Below are positions 1 through 10,558 of a stretch of 64,000 bases of DNA, one piece after another. The notes beneath the pieces were generated by a model. That model ran no database searches. It saw nothing but the letters and a program-made list of their open reading frames with translations, and was not told where the DNA came from. Both the position numbers and the translations under genes were made by a program. How positions within the stretch are numbered: the stretch's first letter is position 1; every line of letters begins with the position of its first letter. Source of the stretch: Hyparrhenia diplandra (Eukaryota; Streptophyta; Magnoliopsida; Poales; Poaceae); NCBI GenBank assembly GCA_015847255.1, contig JADLZK010010868.1, positions 17,662 to 81,661 on the forward strand, written 5' to 3'.

Positions 1-1140
1 ATACATGTGCACAAATGAATAAACATATGTGAACAAGATACCGAAAGCAGGCTCCGGCTGCACCTAAGCCACAAGGGGGAAAAAACACGACCTGGAAAAC
101 ACTCAAGCCCAACCCAGATAGCAATTGCAAGCAGCGTCAGAATGAAAAAAGAGCCAGGGCAGGCCTGTATTCTATTGTTTAATTATATTTTAGAGTAAGA
201 ATATGGAGGCCAAACGGTCCTCTGAAATGAATCAGGACTTTTCTCTAGCCTGGTGGGCTGGCATGGAGGATGCTAAGCACCTGTGGACCAAACACATGAT
301 GAGAGGGAGGAGTGAGCGACTGAGGGGATGAGGGCGAGAGAGAACCTCTTGGATGGAGTTATCTTCTTCTAGCAGAGGACTTCTGTAAAACTGGCCTGTG
401 GAGTCCATGGCTCCCTTTCCTACAATCAGACTGCAGAAATGAGGTTTGTATCCTGAGAAACATGGAGAACAAAGACAACATAAAAGGACAGATGTGCACC
501 TCTAGTTCAGACGTCTTAATCATTATATCAATGAAAAGATCTACACTATTTTCGTAAAACACGCACGAAAACCATGAATCATTATATTAAGAAAAAGAAT
601 GCAAGTAGACCAAGATGCCTCATTATATTAAGCAGCCGCATGGTGAGCACAGAGCGAATTATTTAGTAAAGAAAAGATCCTCCACTGATTCTTCTTCTAA
701 AAGCAACCCAAACTAAGGGAACAGGAAAAAAAAGCTGCAATCTTATGTGAGTTGCCAAAGATGCTTGTTGCAGTTTTAAAATGCTCTTAAGATGCAGAGT
801 ACAAATCATCTGCTACTTTATATTTTTGGTAGTTGGAGTTAGAACATGTAACTGATTGACGAACTTTGAGCTCATTATGGACTGACCTCACAGAAACATA
901 GCCCTCTGTTATTAATTTGACAGAAACGTGAAAGGTGACTACCTTTAATAAGGGAAATAAATTCACTGACTACGACTCATGCTACTTTTTTCATCAAATA
1001 GAGCCGAAAAGTATCTATGAACATAAACAACACTCCCTCCCTCCCTTAATGTGCAAAGAAAAATCATCACATCTTCTGCAGCAGCAATCTAATTCACTAT
1101 CATCCCTCCAAATGTATATATCTACCTGAACAAGAAAAGA
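1..1140. other. Left edge, no gene supported
   Basis: AT-rich sequence with only short, low-complexity reading frames on both strands. No conserved domain, RNA gene or terminal repeat could be recognised. It could be intronic to a minus-strand gene whose possible first exon is at 1174-1257. Confidence 0.4.
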
Positions 1141-1173
1141 ATCAAGTAAAGTTTCTCGCTTGGATAAAATCAC

Positions 1174-1257
1174 CTGGAACTTCTCTGTGGATGGATCGCC
1201 GAGGGAAATCCCAGCACAGCCTTTGGTGAATCGCGGTGGTGGCACCCCGTTCGTCAT
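1174..1257 (-). CDS. Possible first coding exon of a minus-strand gene
   Basis: On the minus strand an ATG at 1257 opens 28 codons (starting MTNGVPPPRFTKG) and ends at a CAG|GTGATT splice donor. The DNA upstream on that strand (to about 1500) is GC-rich, as grass 5' regions often are. No homolog is recognised and no second exon was found between here and the left edge. An alternative frame from a GTG near 1471 looks like a hydrophobic leader but lacks an ATG. This is a weak call resting on base composition and one splice site. Confidence 0.2.
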
Positions 1258-1593
1258 CGCTCGAATGGATGTCCGTGCCTCCGTCTCCGTGGCAGGCTGC
1301 CCCCGCGGCTAGCGACATGGGTGGTTCGCGTGGCATTTTCCTCCACCTCCAGTCCGACACCGCAAAACAGCGGAGGGCGAAGGCACAACGTACAGGTGAA
1401 GTGACGGCGAGGAAGAGGACGGCGGCTGCAGCGAGCACGAGCTGTCTTGACTTGAGAAGGCGACGGAGCACGAGCTCCGGCTGTTCGGGCTGGTTCTAAC
1501 TTGTACTGGTCACTGGCCCACGGCCCACCAACTTATACGGCCGTACGGCCAGTGGGCGCAGCTTTCGTTCCTGTCACTGACCTCACTAGATGA

Positions 1594-2181
1594 TAGAACT
1601 GGGACTTGGGCCGTGCCGCCCGGCACGGCCCGGCACTCGTGCTTCGTGCGTTCCGGATCGTGCGCCCTTAGGCACGCCAAAAAGCACATCGGGCCGTGCC
1701 GAATGGCACGTCAAATTTTTCTTCGGCCCAAAGCACGGCCATAAGACGCAAGACGCTTCGAGTCGTGCCGCCCAAACACTAATCCCTCAAAATATCTTCA
1801 CTACTTCTCTATTTTTGTGGTGTGATATAAAAAAATTTATGTATGTTGTGTATAATATTTCAATGAAGTTTTAATGATTTTCATAATCTATTTAAGTATT
1901 AGTTGAGATGTAGTACAGTAAATTCTATAAAATTACATTGTAGAGTAATAAAAAGTGTTATGCGTGCCACATTAGGTGTCGTGCCCAGCCCAAACACGGC
2001 CCAAAGTGCGGGGCGTGCCATGTAGCCCCGTCGTGTCGAGATCCTAGGCGCGGCGACGCCCTCGTGTTCGTCGCGTGCCAAAGACGGTCCAAAATATTTC
2101 GTCGTGCCGTGCCGTGCCGGGTCGTGCCAAAAGTCCGTGTCATGGCCCACCCTCAAATGGCGCGGCCCAAGTCCCACTCTA
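1594..2181. mobile_element. hAT-type nonautonomous element with 8-bp TSD
   Basis: Terminal inverted repeats TAGAACTGGGACTTGGGCC (left) and GGCCCAAGTCCCACTCTA (right) bound 588 bp. The 8-bp direct repeat CTAGATGA flanks it at 1586-1593 and 2182-2189, the length expected for hAT. The ends are packed with short GGCAC/GTGCC palindromes, for example around 1620-1700 and 2100-2130, so the arms can fold on themselves. The centre is AT-rich and has no transposase. Confidence 0.8.
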
Positions 2182-2194
2182 CTAGATGATGATG

Positions 2195-3054
2195 GGAAAA
2201 AAGTCCATATTCCCTCCCTCAACTATCACGAAAGTTTACTTTTCCTCCCTCAATGCTAAAACCGGACAAATCACCTCCCTCAACTTTTTAAAACCATGCA
2301 AATTATCTCCCTCGGCGGTTTTGAGGGCGGTATTGCTTTCTGATAACAGCGGGTTTGTCTTTTTAAAAAAAACGGTTGGATCTTTTAAAAATCATAATAA
2401 ATCACTAAAAAAATCATAAAATGAAAATTTTAATTTTGTTGGACTCCAATGATTAGATCTACAGTGAATATATAATATGATATGCTTTAGTCGAAAAAAA
2501 TAATTATAGAAGTTACAACTACAAATTATTTTAATAAATTACACAAAAGTATAGATCTAAAGCTACAATAAAAAAATTTATACTAAAGCATACCATATTA
2601 TATATTCACTTTGTGTAGACATGCACATGTGGAGTATAAAAAGAAATAGATTTTATATTTTATGATTTTTCTGTGATTTACTATGATTTTTTAAAGATTC
2701 AACCAAATATATATAAAAAAGAAAAAGACAAAACCTTCATACCAAAAAACTTTGTACTAAATCATATCATATTATATATTCAATGTGTAGATCTAATCAC
2801 GTGGAGTCTAACAAAATTGGATTTTTTATTTTATGTTTTTTTTGTAATTTACTATGATTTTTCAAAGATTCAACCGAATTTTTTAAAAGAGAAAAAAGGC
2901 AAACCGCTGTTCTCTGTAGCAATACCACCCTCAAAACCGCTCGAGGGAGGTAATTTGCATGGTTTGAAAAGGGGAGAGGAATGATTTGTCCGGGCTGCGA
3001 TGAGAGAAAAAATGAACTTTCGCGTGATAATGAGGAGAAATCGGATTTTTTTCC
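2195..3054. mobile_element. Mutator-like element with long inverted arms and 9-bp TSD
   Basis: Both ends read GGAAAAAA(A)-TCC and continue as inverted arms of about 150 bp. The left arm (2195-2340) and the right arm (2915-3054) share the CCTCCCTC motif and the GGCGGTTTTGAGGG(C/T)GG motif. The flanks are the 9-bp repeat ATGATGATG (2186-2194 and 3055-3063), as expected for Mutator. Inner segments near 2440, 2590 and 2760 are further copies of one AT-rich motif in both orientations. There is no transposase. The left TSD overlaps the TSD of the neighbouring hAT element. Confidence 0.8.
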
Positions 3055-3063
3055 ATGATGATG

Positions 3064-4280
3064 GTGTTGCCCCTGCTAAACAGGCCGGGCCAGCTTCCAG
3101 AGCCGACTAGGTCTATTGCCTAGAGGCGGGCAGGCTAACTGCCTATTGTTGGGCCGGCCACCACGACTGGACCCTCTAGTGATAAAAAAAAACAGAGCTC
3201 CCTCAATAAAAAAAAACAGAGCTCTATAAGTTGGAACACCGGATTCATATACATTGAACAAATTCTTAATTACCCGTGCCGTATACTTGGTTATGGTAGT
3301 TAGAGTTCATTATTTATTCTGCATACACCATCACTCGAGAGTCGAGAGTAGGGTTTAATTTGATTTATATCCTTGAAAAAACTGATATAGGCGCGCCGTG
3401 CAGAGCCCTGTCCTGCCGCTGCCGGCAATTTCGTAAAAACTACTGCAAGCTACAGTATGATGCTACGAGCCTACGATTATTGGGGACCCTTGGAGGCCTA
3501 TACATGCATTATTCTGATGTACTGTATCTGGACGGAGCAGAGCAGGCATTCATATAAGTGCATATCGGTAGATATCAATACGCATAAGACATATCGGTAG
3601 ATATCAATACATTTGAGTAATTCTCATGTAAGTGCATCCGAGAGTCGACTCCTGGTTCCAATAGACTCAGACTCAGAGTCGTCGTCAACAGCTAAAGATA
3701 ATCTAGAAAAGTTGATGCGCCGTGTACGTGGTCGGTTGGAGCTAGCGAACGCATCGAACAAGTCCTCGGATTCCTTGATCTTGGCGAGGAAGCAAAGCAC
3801 CGGTTCGTGTAAAAAAATTCAGCCGGCGGATACGATGCGAGAGCGTGCCTTCCTGCCAACTTACCGAGCCCTGAAAAAGTGTCAACATGGTTCGGCGGAT
3901 ACGATGCGAGAGGGAGACAAAGTGCAACGTTTGTGCGCGAACATCCACAGGCACCTCCCCCAGATGAACTGTCGCAGACACAGAATACTTTTAGTTTTAG
4001 ACGGTTGTCTAGTAGCCGCGTCCCCTTGCGCTTTTGACTCCCGAGACAGTTACCTGATTTGTCAGGCATCGAGATAGATAGATGGGGGAGGTCGGCTTGG
4101 GTGGTTCTCTTTGGAAAGAACGGCTCAAATTTTCTGCGTGCGTGCAATGCAATGCTGGTTTTGTGAGTGGTATTATGCCCCCGAGCAAAGAAACTTCTAA
4201 TGTCCTAGTTTGTTTGCACCGTTGAGTGGTACGGTATTATTCCTAGTTCGTCTGCACCGTTGATTCCCAATGTCCTAGGC
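3064..4280. other. Intergenic, no gene supported
   Basis: The longest frame (about 3613-4077 on +) has no recognisable domain, a composition unlike a gene and a competing frame on the other strand. It contains a short internal duplication, GGCGGATACGATGCGAGAG, near 3827 and 3895. No transposon ends were found. Confidence 0.4.
3561..3610 (+). repeat. Short direct repeat, 29-bp period
   Basis: A 21-bp sequence beginning CATATCGGTAGATATC occurs at 3561-3581 and again at 3590-3610, separated by 8 bp. Confidence 0.7.
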
Positions 4281-4283
4281 TAG

Positions 4284-4561
4284 GGCCTCGTTTAGTTGGC
4301 TAAAGTTTCTAACTCTTTTTTCACTCTCTCTCCATCACATCACATTAAATACACCAAAAAAGATATATGTTTAGAGTATAAAATGTAGGTAAAAAAATAA
4401 CTAATTATACAGTTTAGATGTACATTACGGAGGCGATTCTTTTGAGCCTAGTTACGCCGTGGTAGGATAATATTTACCACCAACAAACGAAAGTCTTCTG
4501 GGAATGCTACATGAGTTCAGGAAGTTACTTTCTTTAAAATTCCTAACATCTAAACGAGGCC
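4284..4561. mobile_element. CACTA-like MITE, copy 1
   Basis: Inverted ends GGCCTCGTTTAG and CTAAACGAGGCC, with the 3-bp target duplication TAG on both sides (4281-4283 and 4562-4564). The interior carries the family core also seen in three other copies here: CACATCACATTAAATACACC, then an ACAGTTTAGATG segment, TTTTGAGCCTAGTTACGCC and AGGATAATATTTACCAC. No coding capacity. Confidence 0.85.
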
Positions 4562-4807
4562 TAGATGGATATGCCCGAGCAAACAAACTTTTAATGTGTG
4601 GTAGTGGTACTATTTGTCTCATGTACGTATCCGTAGTATTTTTTTCTTCTTAATAATGAAACAAGGTTCCGGTTCTCCTTATGCATCCGTATTTGCATAC
4701 GTGAAGGTACAGAGAATTACTACTCCTTCCGTCCTTCGGTTTGATGCACCATGGACATCTGCCGCGTCTGACGTAGCAGCTGATCGAACTGCTGCCAATT
4801 CAGCGAC

Positions 4808-5116
4808 GGGTGTGTTTAGAGCCCAACTTCCCTCCAAAATTTCTACATTTCTATCACATCTCATTACATCGAAATATTAAATGCACCAAAAGACGCATGC
4901 GCGAGTGCGAAATTTAGGTAAACAAAAAAAACTAATTGCACAGTTTAGATGTACATTGCGAGACGATTCTTTTGAGCCTACTTACGCCATGATAGGATAA
5001 TATTTACCGCAAACAAACGAAACATCTTCTGGTGTTTTTTCAGTTGAACAGTTTTTTTAGGCCAAAATTTGACCCGATTTTTTTTTAGGCCCGAATTTTA
5101 GGCTCTAAACACACCC
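4808..5116. mobile_element. CACTA-like MITE, copy 2
   Basis: Inverted ends GGGTGTGTTTAGAG and CTCTAAACACACCC, TSD GAC (4805-4807, 5117-5119). The core matches copy 1, including the TTTTGAGCCTA and AGGATAATATTTACC segments, but the outer ends differ from copy 1. An AT-rich stretch near 5030-5090 lengthens this copy. Confidence 0.85.
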
Positions 5117-5189
5117 GACCATTCTGCCAACTTGGCAAATTCAAAGATCAAACAGCTGGTGGTTACGACTGAACACAACAAAAGACTGG

Positions 5190-5469
5190 GGGGTGTGTTT
5201 AGCACCCAAAATTTGGTGCAAAATTTTGGATGTCACATCGCATTAATCGTGAAGACGTTTCGTTTGTTAGTGGTAAATATTATCCTACCATGGCGTAACT
5301 AGGCTCAAAAGAATCGTCTCGCAGAATGCACATCTAAACCGTGTAATTATTTTAATTTTTTACCTATATTTTTCGTCATCTACGTATTTTGCCGCCGCCG
5401 GATGTGATGGGGAATCTTTCTTTTTGCGTAGTGGAATTTGGGAGGAATGTGGGGGTGCTAAACACACCC
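5190..5469. mobile_element. CACTA-like MITE, copy 3, inverted relative to copies 1 and 2
   Basis: Inverted ends GGGTGTGTTTAGCACCC and GGGTGCTAAACACACCC, with TGG on both sides as the probable TSD (5187-5189, 5470-5472). The core is present in reverse complement (GGTAAATATTATCCTACC, then GGCGTAACTAGGCTCAAAA). It lies 70 bp from copy 2, so the pair forms an imperfect inverted repeat that could fold. Confidence 0.8.
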
Positions 5470-5472
5470 TGG

Positions 5473-6538
5473 GCTTTCGGAGACCTACAACCTAGAGTAC
5501 TACGACTACGACCACCACAACTCTACGAGCAAGCAGACCATTCCACAGGCGGCCGGCCCTCTGTTTTCTAGGAGTACTGCCTCGGGCGGGCAGGCGGGCT
5601 ATCTGGATAGACACGCGGCGAGTCGGTGGGTGGGCAGGACGGGGCGGACCGACCGCGAAGCCCGTGCCGTGCCCGTGCCCGCGCGTGACAGACAACTGCG
5701 TCTGCGTGTGGAGTGACGTGTGGGTGGCTTTTTTCTTGGCCCGACGCGCGGGCTGGTCGCCGCAGCACGCAGACGCAGGAGGGGGGAGGCTCAACTGGTT
5801 CCGGTCGGTTTCGCCGCCTACCCTGCACAAAACCGCCGTCCGGTGCCGCCCGCCTAGGCGCCGACTGCCGTGCTGGACATTGTTTATTCCTTTCAGTTTG
5901 CCCTACGCTTCGCGCTGCCAGGAGCACAACTGAGAACCCGGCCGCGGCATGGCACGTTGTTTTTGGCGCTGGTTCCACGACTCCGCAGCCCCACCGCCCC
6001 TGCTGCGTACGTACGGAGCAGACGGCAGAGCGGGCGAGTCTGTGGTCTGTGGGTCGCTCGTAGGTGTAATGAACGAAACCCAGACGGTTTGATAGATACT
6101 CGTATAGATAGAGAAGAAATGGCTCGGTCCGGTTTCGGTGCGTTAGCTTATAGTAGGCTTAGCGAGAGTGGATACAACACAAAAACTTTCCTCTTTTATT
6201 TACCGACTTCCGGCAAACTGAAGTGTCAACTAAAATCTTGGTGCTGCGATATGAAACAGGCTGCACAGAACGACGGGCTCGTGCTGACCGCAAAATTCAA
6301 CGCGCAGAAGCGTAGTATATATGTCAAAACTTATTCTACTATATGACTTAGTAGTATACATCCTGTACGCACATGTTGGTCTTTTCATATGGTAAAGACA
6401 GTGGTTTGGGTCGTTCCTTACAGGGTATGTTTGTTCTTTCCAGGAGTAGAAACCTTGTGTACAGGTATACACACGTTGACGGGTCAAAATACACCTTTTG
6501 CAGATAGCCAGAGAGACTCTTTTCCATTTTCTTTTGAA
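5473..6538. other. GC-rich to AT-rich spacer upstream of GAD
   Basis: 5480-6070 is GC-rich with overlapping open frames on both strands. None has a recognisable domain, splice logic or clear codon bias, and I regard them as composition artefacts. 6070-6538 is ordinary AT-rich sequence. Distal promoter function for GAD is possible but not shown. Confidence 0.4.
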
Positions 6539-6551
6539 CCACCACGGTCAG

Positions 6552-6608
6552 GTTTAATAAAGGTCTGTAGGGGCACTCTGCCCCTCCAGTTTATTCAAAA
6601 AAAAAAAC
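6552..6608 (+). mobile_element. Very short 5'-truncated retroposon with 13-bp TSD
   Basis: A 57-bp insert starting GTTTAATAAAGG and ending in a run of about 11 A is flanked by the 13-bp direct repeat CCACCACGGTCAG (6539-6551 and 6609-6621). An A-tail plus a long, irregular target duplication is the signature of LINE-driven insertion. Only the 3' end was copied, so the source family cannot be named. Confidence 0.75.
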
Positions 6609-6892
6609 CCACCACGGTCAGATCCTGTCTTTATTTTTCATTCATGTTATACTATTTTCTTTCTCGTTTCTGGGTGATATAAAGAGCCAAGTGGGACCGG
6701 GGTCAAAACATAAATATTGATTGATCCATTCTTCTTATGCAAGTAAACTTATTGGCTCTCAGCAAAACGTAAATGAAATCAGATCCAAATCAACACAAGA
6801 GGGACAAACTCTCGCCGGCGCGCGTCTGCCTTCAATCTGTCTCTAGATAGGGCCATCTTACGACGCAAGTAGTCGTCGAAAAAAGTGGTCTG

Positions 6893-6916
6893 CAATAGCA
6901 ATAGCAATAGCAATAG
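6893..6916 (+). repeat. (CAATAG)4 microsatellite
   Basis: Four perfect CAATAG units, about 100 bp upstream of the GAD TATA box. Confidence 0.9.
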
Positions 6917-7014
6917 CCCGGGGTCCTTCTCGTGACGTCACGCATACACACATGGTAGCATCCTAGTAGTCCTGTCTGCACCAGCTGCACCGCGTGGCCG
7001 GCCGTGGGGCGCGC

Positions 7015-7021
7015 ATAAATA
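7015..7021 (+). promoter_or_regulatory. Probable TATA box of the GAD gene
   Basis: ATAAATA within GCGCATAAATACCGCGG lies about 120 bp before the GAD start codon in an otherwise GC-rich stretch. That leaves a 5' leader of roughly 90 nt beginning in CCCTGCCACAAACACAC. The position is inferred from sequence only. Confidence 0.5.
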
Positions 7022-7139
7022 CCGCGGTGCGCTACCCCTGCCACAAACACACAAGCCCCTGCAACTGCAACTGCGAGTCGTCTTCTTCCCCAAGCCTAGA
7101 CCCCAAGAACGAAAACAGGTTGGCAGATCGATCGCAGCC

Positions 7140-9256
7140 ATGGTGCTCTCAAAGGCCGTCTCCGAGAGTGACATATCCGTGCACTCCACGTTCGCGTCGC
7201 GCTACGTCCGGTCGTCTCTCCCAAGGTATGCATCTCCATTTCCCTCTCCCCTTTGCAGCTGTAATTGGACCGGCCGGCCGGCTACTCTGTGTCTCGCATC
7301 ACTCTGTTCTTGCCGGCGTTTGTGATGGAACGGCCGGCCGGCCGGCCGATGATTTATCTGCACCTGGCTTTGAGCAAAGGTATAAGTACCCGAGCCCAGT
7401 TATCGATCGCCGAATGCTGACTTTTGGTCGGTGCGCACTGTTCCCGCAGGTATCGCATGCCGGAGAACTCGATCCCCAAGGAGGCGGCGTACCAGATCAT
7501 CAACGACGAGCTGATGCTGGACGGGAACCCGCGCCTGAACCTGGCGTCCTTCGTCACCACCTGGATGGAGCCTGAGTGCGACAAGCTCATCATGGCCGCC
7601 ATCAACAAGAACTACGTCGACATGGACGAGTACCCCGTCACCACCGAGCTCCAGGTACATAATTCACCCTCGGCAAATTGTTTCACTCTGTCTCTCGCCT
7701 GTCTTGCTCTCAGATCAGAGAGACGGTTCCGGCATACCGAGGGTCGGCGAAGGTTGGCTGACCGCTGACCTGACCTGACCATACCGGGGGCCGCCATGCT
7801 GGCACAATTTTTTAGTTTTTTTTTTTTTAAAAAAAAGGCACAATTGTTTAGGTTGGGGAACTTTGTTTTGCCTTGCCTGGAATTAAAATATAAAAATCTG
7901 CGATTTATACCTTGGGCCGCGCCGTTGCGGCAGTCACTGAGATTTTAGGCTGTACTGTATCTTCTGACACCGACCGCGACGACATTGCATTGCAGAACCG
8001 GTGCGTGAACATGATCGCGCATCTCTTCAACGCGCCGCTGGGCGAGTCCGAGACGGCCGTGGGCGTCGGCACGGTGGGCTCGTCGGAGGCCATCATGCTT
8101 GCCGGCCTGGCCTTCAAGCGCAGGTGGCAGAACAAGCGCAGGGCCGAGGGCAAGCCGTTTGACAAGCCCAACATCGTCACCGGCGCCAACGTCCAGGTAT
8201 ATAAGTAATTCATTTGAATTTGGTTGCCTCGCGGGATCACCTACAGAGTCGAATCTTACTCCATTGAAAACCTGCAGGTCTGCTGGGAAAAGTTCGCGAG
8301 GTACTTCGAGGTGGAGCTGAGGGAGGTGAAGCTGCGCGACGGCTACTACGTGATGGACCCGGAGAAGGCGGTGGAGATGGTGGACGAGAACACCATCTGC
8401 GTCGCCGCGATCCTGGGCTCCACGCTCAACGGCGAGTTCGAGGACGTGAAGCTGCTCAACGACCTGCTGGAGGTGAAGAACGCGGAGACCGGGTGGGGAC
8501 GCCCATCCACGTGGACGCGGCCAGCGGCGGCTTCATCGCGCCCTTCCTGTACCCGGACCTCGAGTGGGACTTCCGCCTGCCCTGGGTGAAGAGCATCAAC
8601 GTCAGCGGACACAAGTACGGCCTCGTCTACGCCGGCATCGGATGGTGCATCTGGCGCAACAAGGAGGACCTGCCGGACGAGCTCATCTTCCACATCAACT
8701 ACCTGGGCGCCGACCAGCCCACCTTCACGCTCAACTTCTCCAAGGGCTCGAGCCAAGTCATCGCGCAGTACTACCAGCTCATTCGTCACGGCTTCGAGGG
8801 GTACAGGAACATCATGGAGAACTGCCACGAGAACGCCATGGTGCTCAAGGAGGGCCTGGAGAAGACGGGGCGCTTCAACATCGTGTCCAAGGATGAGGGT
8901 GTCCCGCTGGTGGCCTTCTCGCTCAGGACCGCAGCCGGCACGACGAGTTCGAGATCTCCGACATGCTGCGCCGCTTCGGCTGGATCGTGCCGGCCTACAC
9001 CATGCCCCCCGACGCGCAGCACGTCACGGTGCTCCGCGTCGTCATCCGGGAGGAGTTCAGCCGCACCCTCGCGGAGCGCCTCGTCCTCGACATCGAGAAG
9101 GTCATGTACCAGCTGGACGCGCTGCCGTCCAGGCTCCCGCCCCCGCCGCCGCCGGCACAGCTGGTCAGGAAAAAGTCGGAGCTCGAGACGCAGAGGTCGG
9201 TGACGGAGGCGTGGAAGAAGTTTGTGCTCGCCAAGAAGACCAACGGCGTCTGCTAG
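7140..9256 (+). CDS. Glutamate decarboxylase (calmodulin-binding plant type), 4 exons, two 1-nt frame breaks
   Basis: Cytosolic PLP enzyme converting L-glutamate to GABA and CO2. Exons: 7140-7225, 7450-7654, 7996-8196 and 8278-9256, all GT-AG. The start gives MVLSKAVSESD, as in plant GADs. Seen in order: YRMPENSIPKEAAYQ in exon 2; VGTVGSSEAIMLAG in exon 3; HVDAASGG, whose Asp contacts the cofactor; and SGHKYG, whose Lys codon at 8613-8615 should form the Schiff base. The C-terminus (VTEAWKKFVLAKKTNGVC) has the Trp and Lys cluster of a calmodulin-binding tail, so Ca2+/calmodulin control is expected. Corrected length is about 490 aa, normal for the family. One base appears missing in the G-run near 8494-8499 and another near 8923-8926 (CTCAGGACC where CTCAAGGACC fits). 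Both sides of each break are fully conserved, so sequence error is more likely than gene death. Confidence 0.95.
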
Positions 9257-9343
9257 TGACATGTCCACCGCTAGAACATCACCACGTACGGTCGTCCTCG
9301 GGCGGACGGGCCTGGTGGTGAACTACCCCCATTCATACTAATT

Positions 9344-9375
9344 ATCTCAGTGCTGATTTAAGTGAGCACTGAGAT
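9344..9375 (+). other. Perfect 11-bp stem-loop in the GAD 3' region
   Basis: ATCTCAGTGCT and AGCACTGAGAT pair perfectly around a 10-nt loop, 88 bp after the GAD stop. It is probably within the 3' UTR. Its role is unknown. Confidence 0.6.
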
Positions 9376-9437
9376 CTATTACAAATCTAGGTAGAGTCTG
9401 TTACTAATTTGTGCACTTGCTATGCACTGAGTCGTTA

Positions 9438-9583
9438 CTATATATGTTCGAGACCAACAGTTTTTTCCCCAGTAACAGTTCAGGCTGGTGTCCATTAATG
9501 TTCGCCATGCATGTGCGATTTCTTAATAAGTAATATAAACATATATTGTAGTTAAATCAGTCAACTGCAAATTGGAGATTCAT
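9438..9583 (+). repeat. Duplicated segment, copy A (other copy at 21432-21608)
   Basis: This segment runs from CTATATATGTTCGAGACCAA to GATTCAT just downstream of GAD. It recurs in the same orientation 12 kb away with only small indels (C-run expansion and an extra TAATTCT). Sequence outside these limits does not match. It may be a duplicated GAD 3' flank or an unrecognised dispersed repeat. Confidence 0.75.
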
Positions 9584-9589
9584 GCCTTG

Positions 9590-10558
9590 AAAACCTGTAG
9601 GAACCAAATTGTTCCAGCCCAGGACTATTCACGTCGTTCCTTTTATTTGATTGGCTCAGCTATGAAGGAGCTACTATGTCGGCCAGGTTTTACAGCGCTG
9701 TGATTGGTGTGAAATCGGACTGATTTTTTTAATGTCCAACCCTCTGCTTTGCCGAAATCTTGTTCTGATCCATCGACACCACTGCGTCTACAGCCTGCGC
9801 TCGTTTTTTTTCATCCCGGCCCTCGTTTTATGAGAATCTTACGCCCGAAGAAGAGAAAATTCGGTCGTGGCGATTTTGCAATTACCCGCCCGCCTGCGAT
9901 TTTTACGACCCCCAATCCCACCAAATATAAATAGAAATCCTCTTTCCGGCCCAAAAAAGGACTCCCTCGCCCGCTCGCCTCGCTCTCTCTCTCGCTAGAG
10001 ACGCACGCGGCGGCGGCGGGCGGCTCCTCCCCCGTGCCGCCGCCCTCCTCCTCTCCTTCTCCTCCTGGTGCGCCGTCCCCTTCCTCCTGGTGCGCCTTCC
10101 CCATCGTCGTCACCTCGGCGTGTCCTCGACGAAACCCTAGCGACAACCACCGGCCGTGGCGTGGCGCGGCCGCGGCCGCCCCGGCTCCTCCTCCACCCCC
10201 TGTGCAGGCGGCGCGCCTGTGGTCGTCCCCGGCCATGGAGTGGCGTGGCCTGGCGTGCCAGTCCCACCGGTGGTCGCCGCCCGCCTCCCACCGTTGCCTC
10301 CTCCCCGATCTACTCCGCGTGTTCTCGGTTGTTGCAGGTGCCACAACAAACCTTAGCTGTTGGTTCCGTTGACATCAGCTCTCGCCCATCCATGTTTTTA
10401 ACAATTGTTTTTTTTCAGTTCGCGCTATGCATCTGTAAATCAATTTTGTTGTGCTTTGATATGCTCGAGTCTCATACCTTTAAGTTAATACTATTGCATT
10501 TATGTTTTTTGAAATTTGGGATAAAATTGATAGTCGAGGGTTTCAGTTTCTTATTCTA
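9590..10558 (+). other. Promoter-like module and GC-rich leader-like sequence, no coding gene
   Basis: 9753-9960 resembles 60380-60590 (shared CGAAGA, CGTGGCG(A/G)TTTT, GATTTTT blocks, then a TATA-like AAATATAAATA and a CT-rich tract). 9970-10340 is GC-rich with CTCTCTCTC at its start and GTTGTTGCAG|GTGCC at its end. The open frames in it overlap on both strands and show no domain. It could be the start of a non-coding or transposon transcript. Confidence 0.4.

Noticed and set aside
3613..4077. 154-codon frame starting near 3613
   Set aside because: No domain, contains an internal duplication, and is contradicted by an equally long opposite-strand frame.
5492..6063. Overlapping long frames on both strands in GC-rich DNA
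   Set aside because: No domain, no consistent splice sites and stop-poor composition expected from high GC. Treated as chance.
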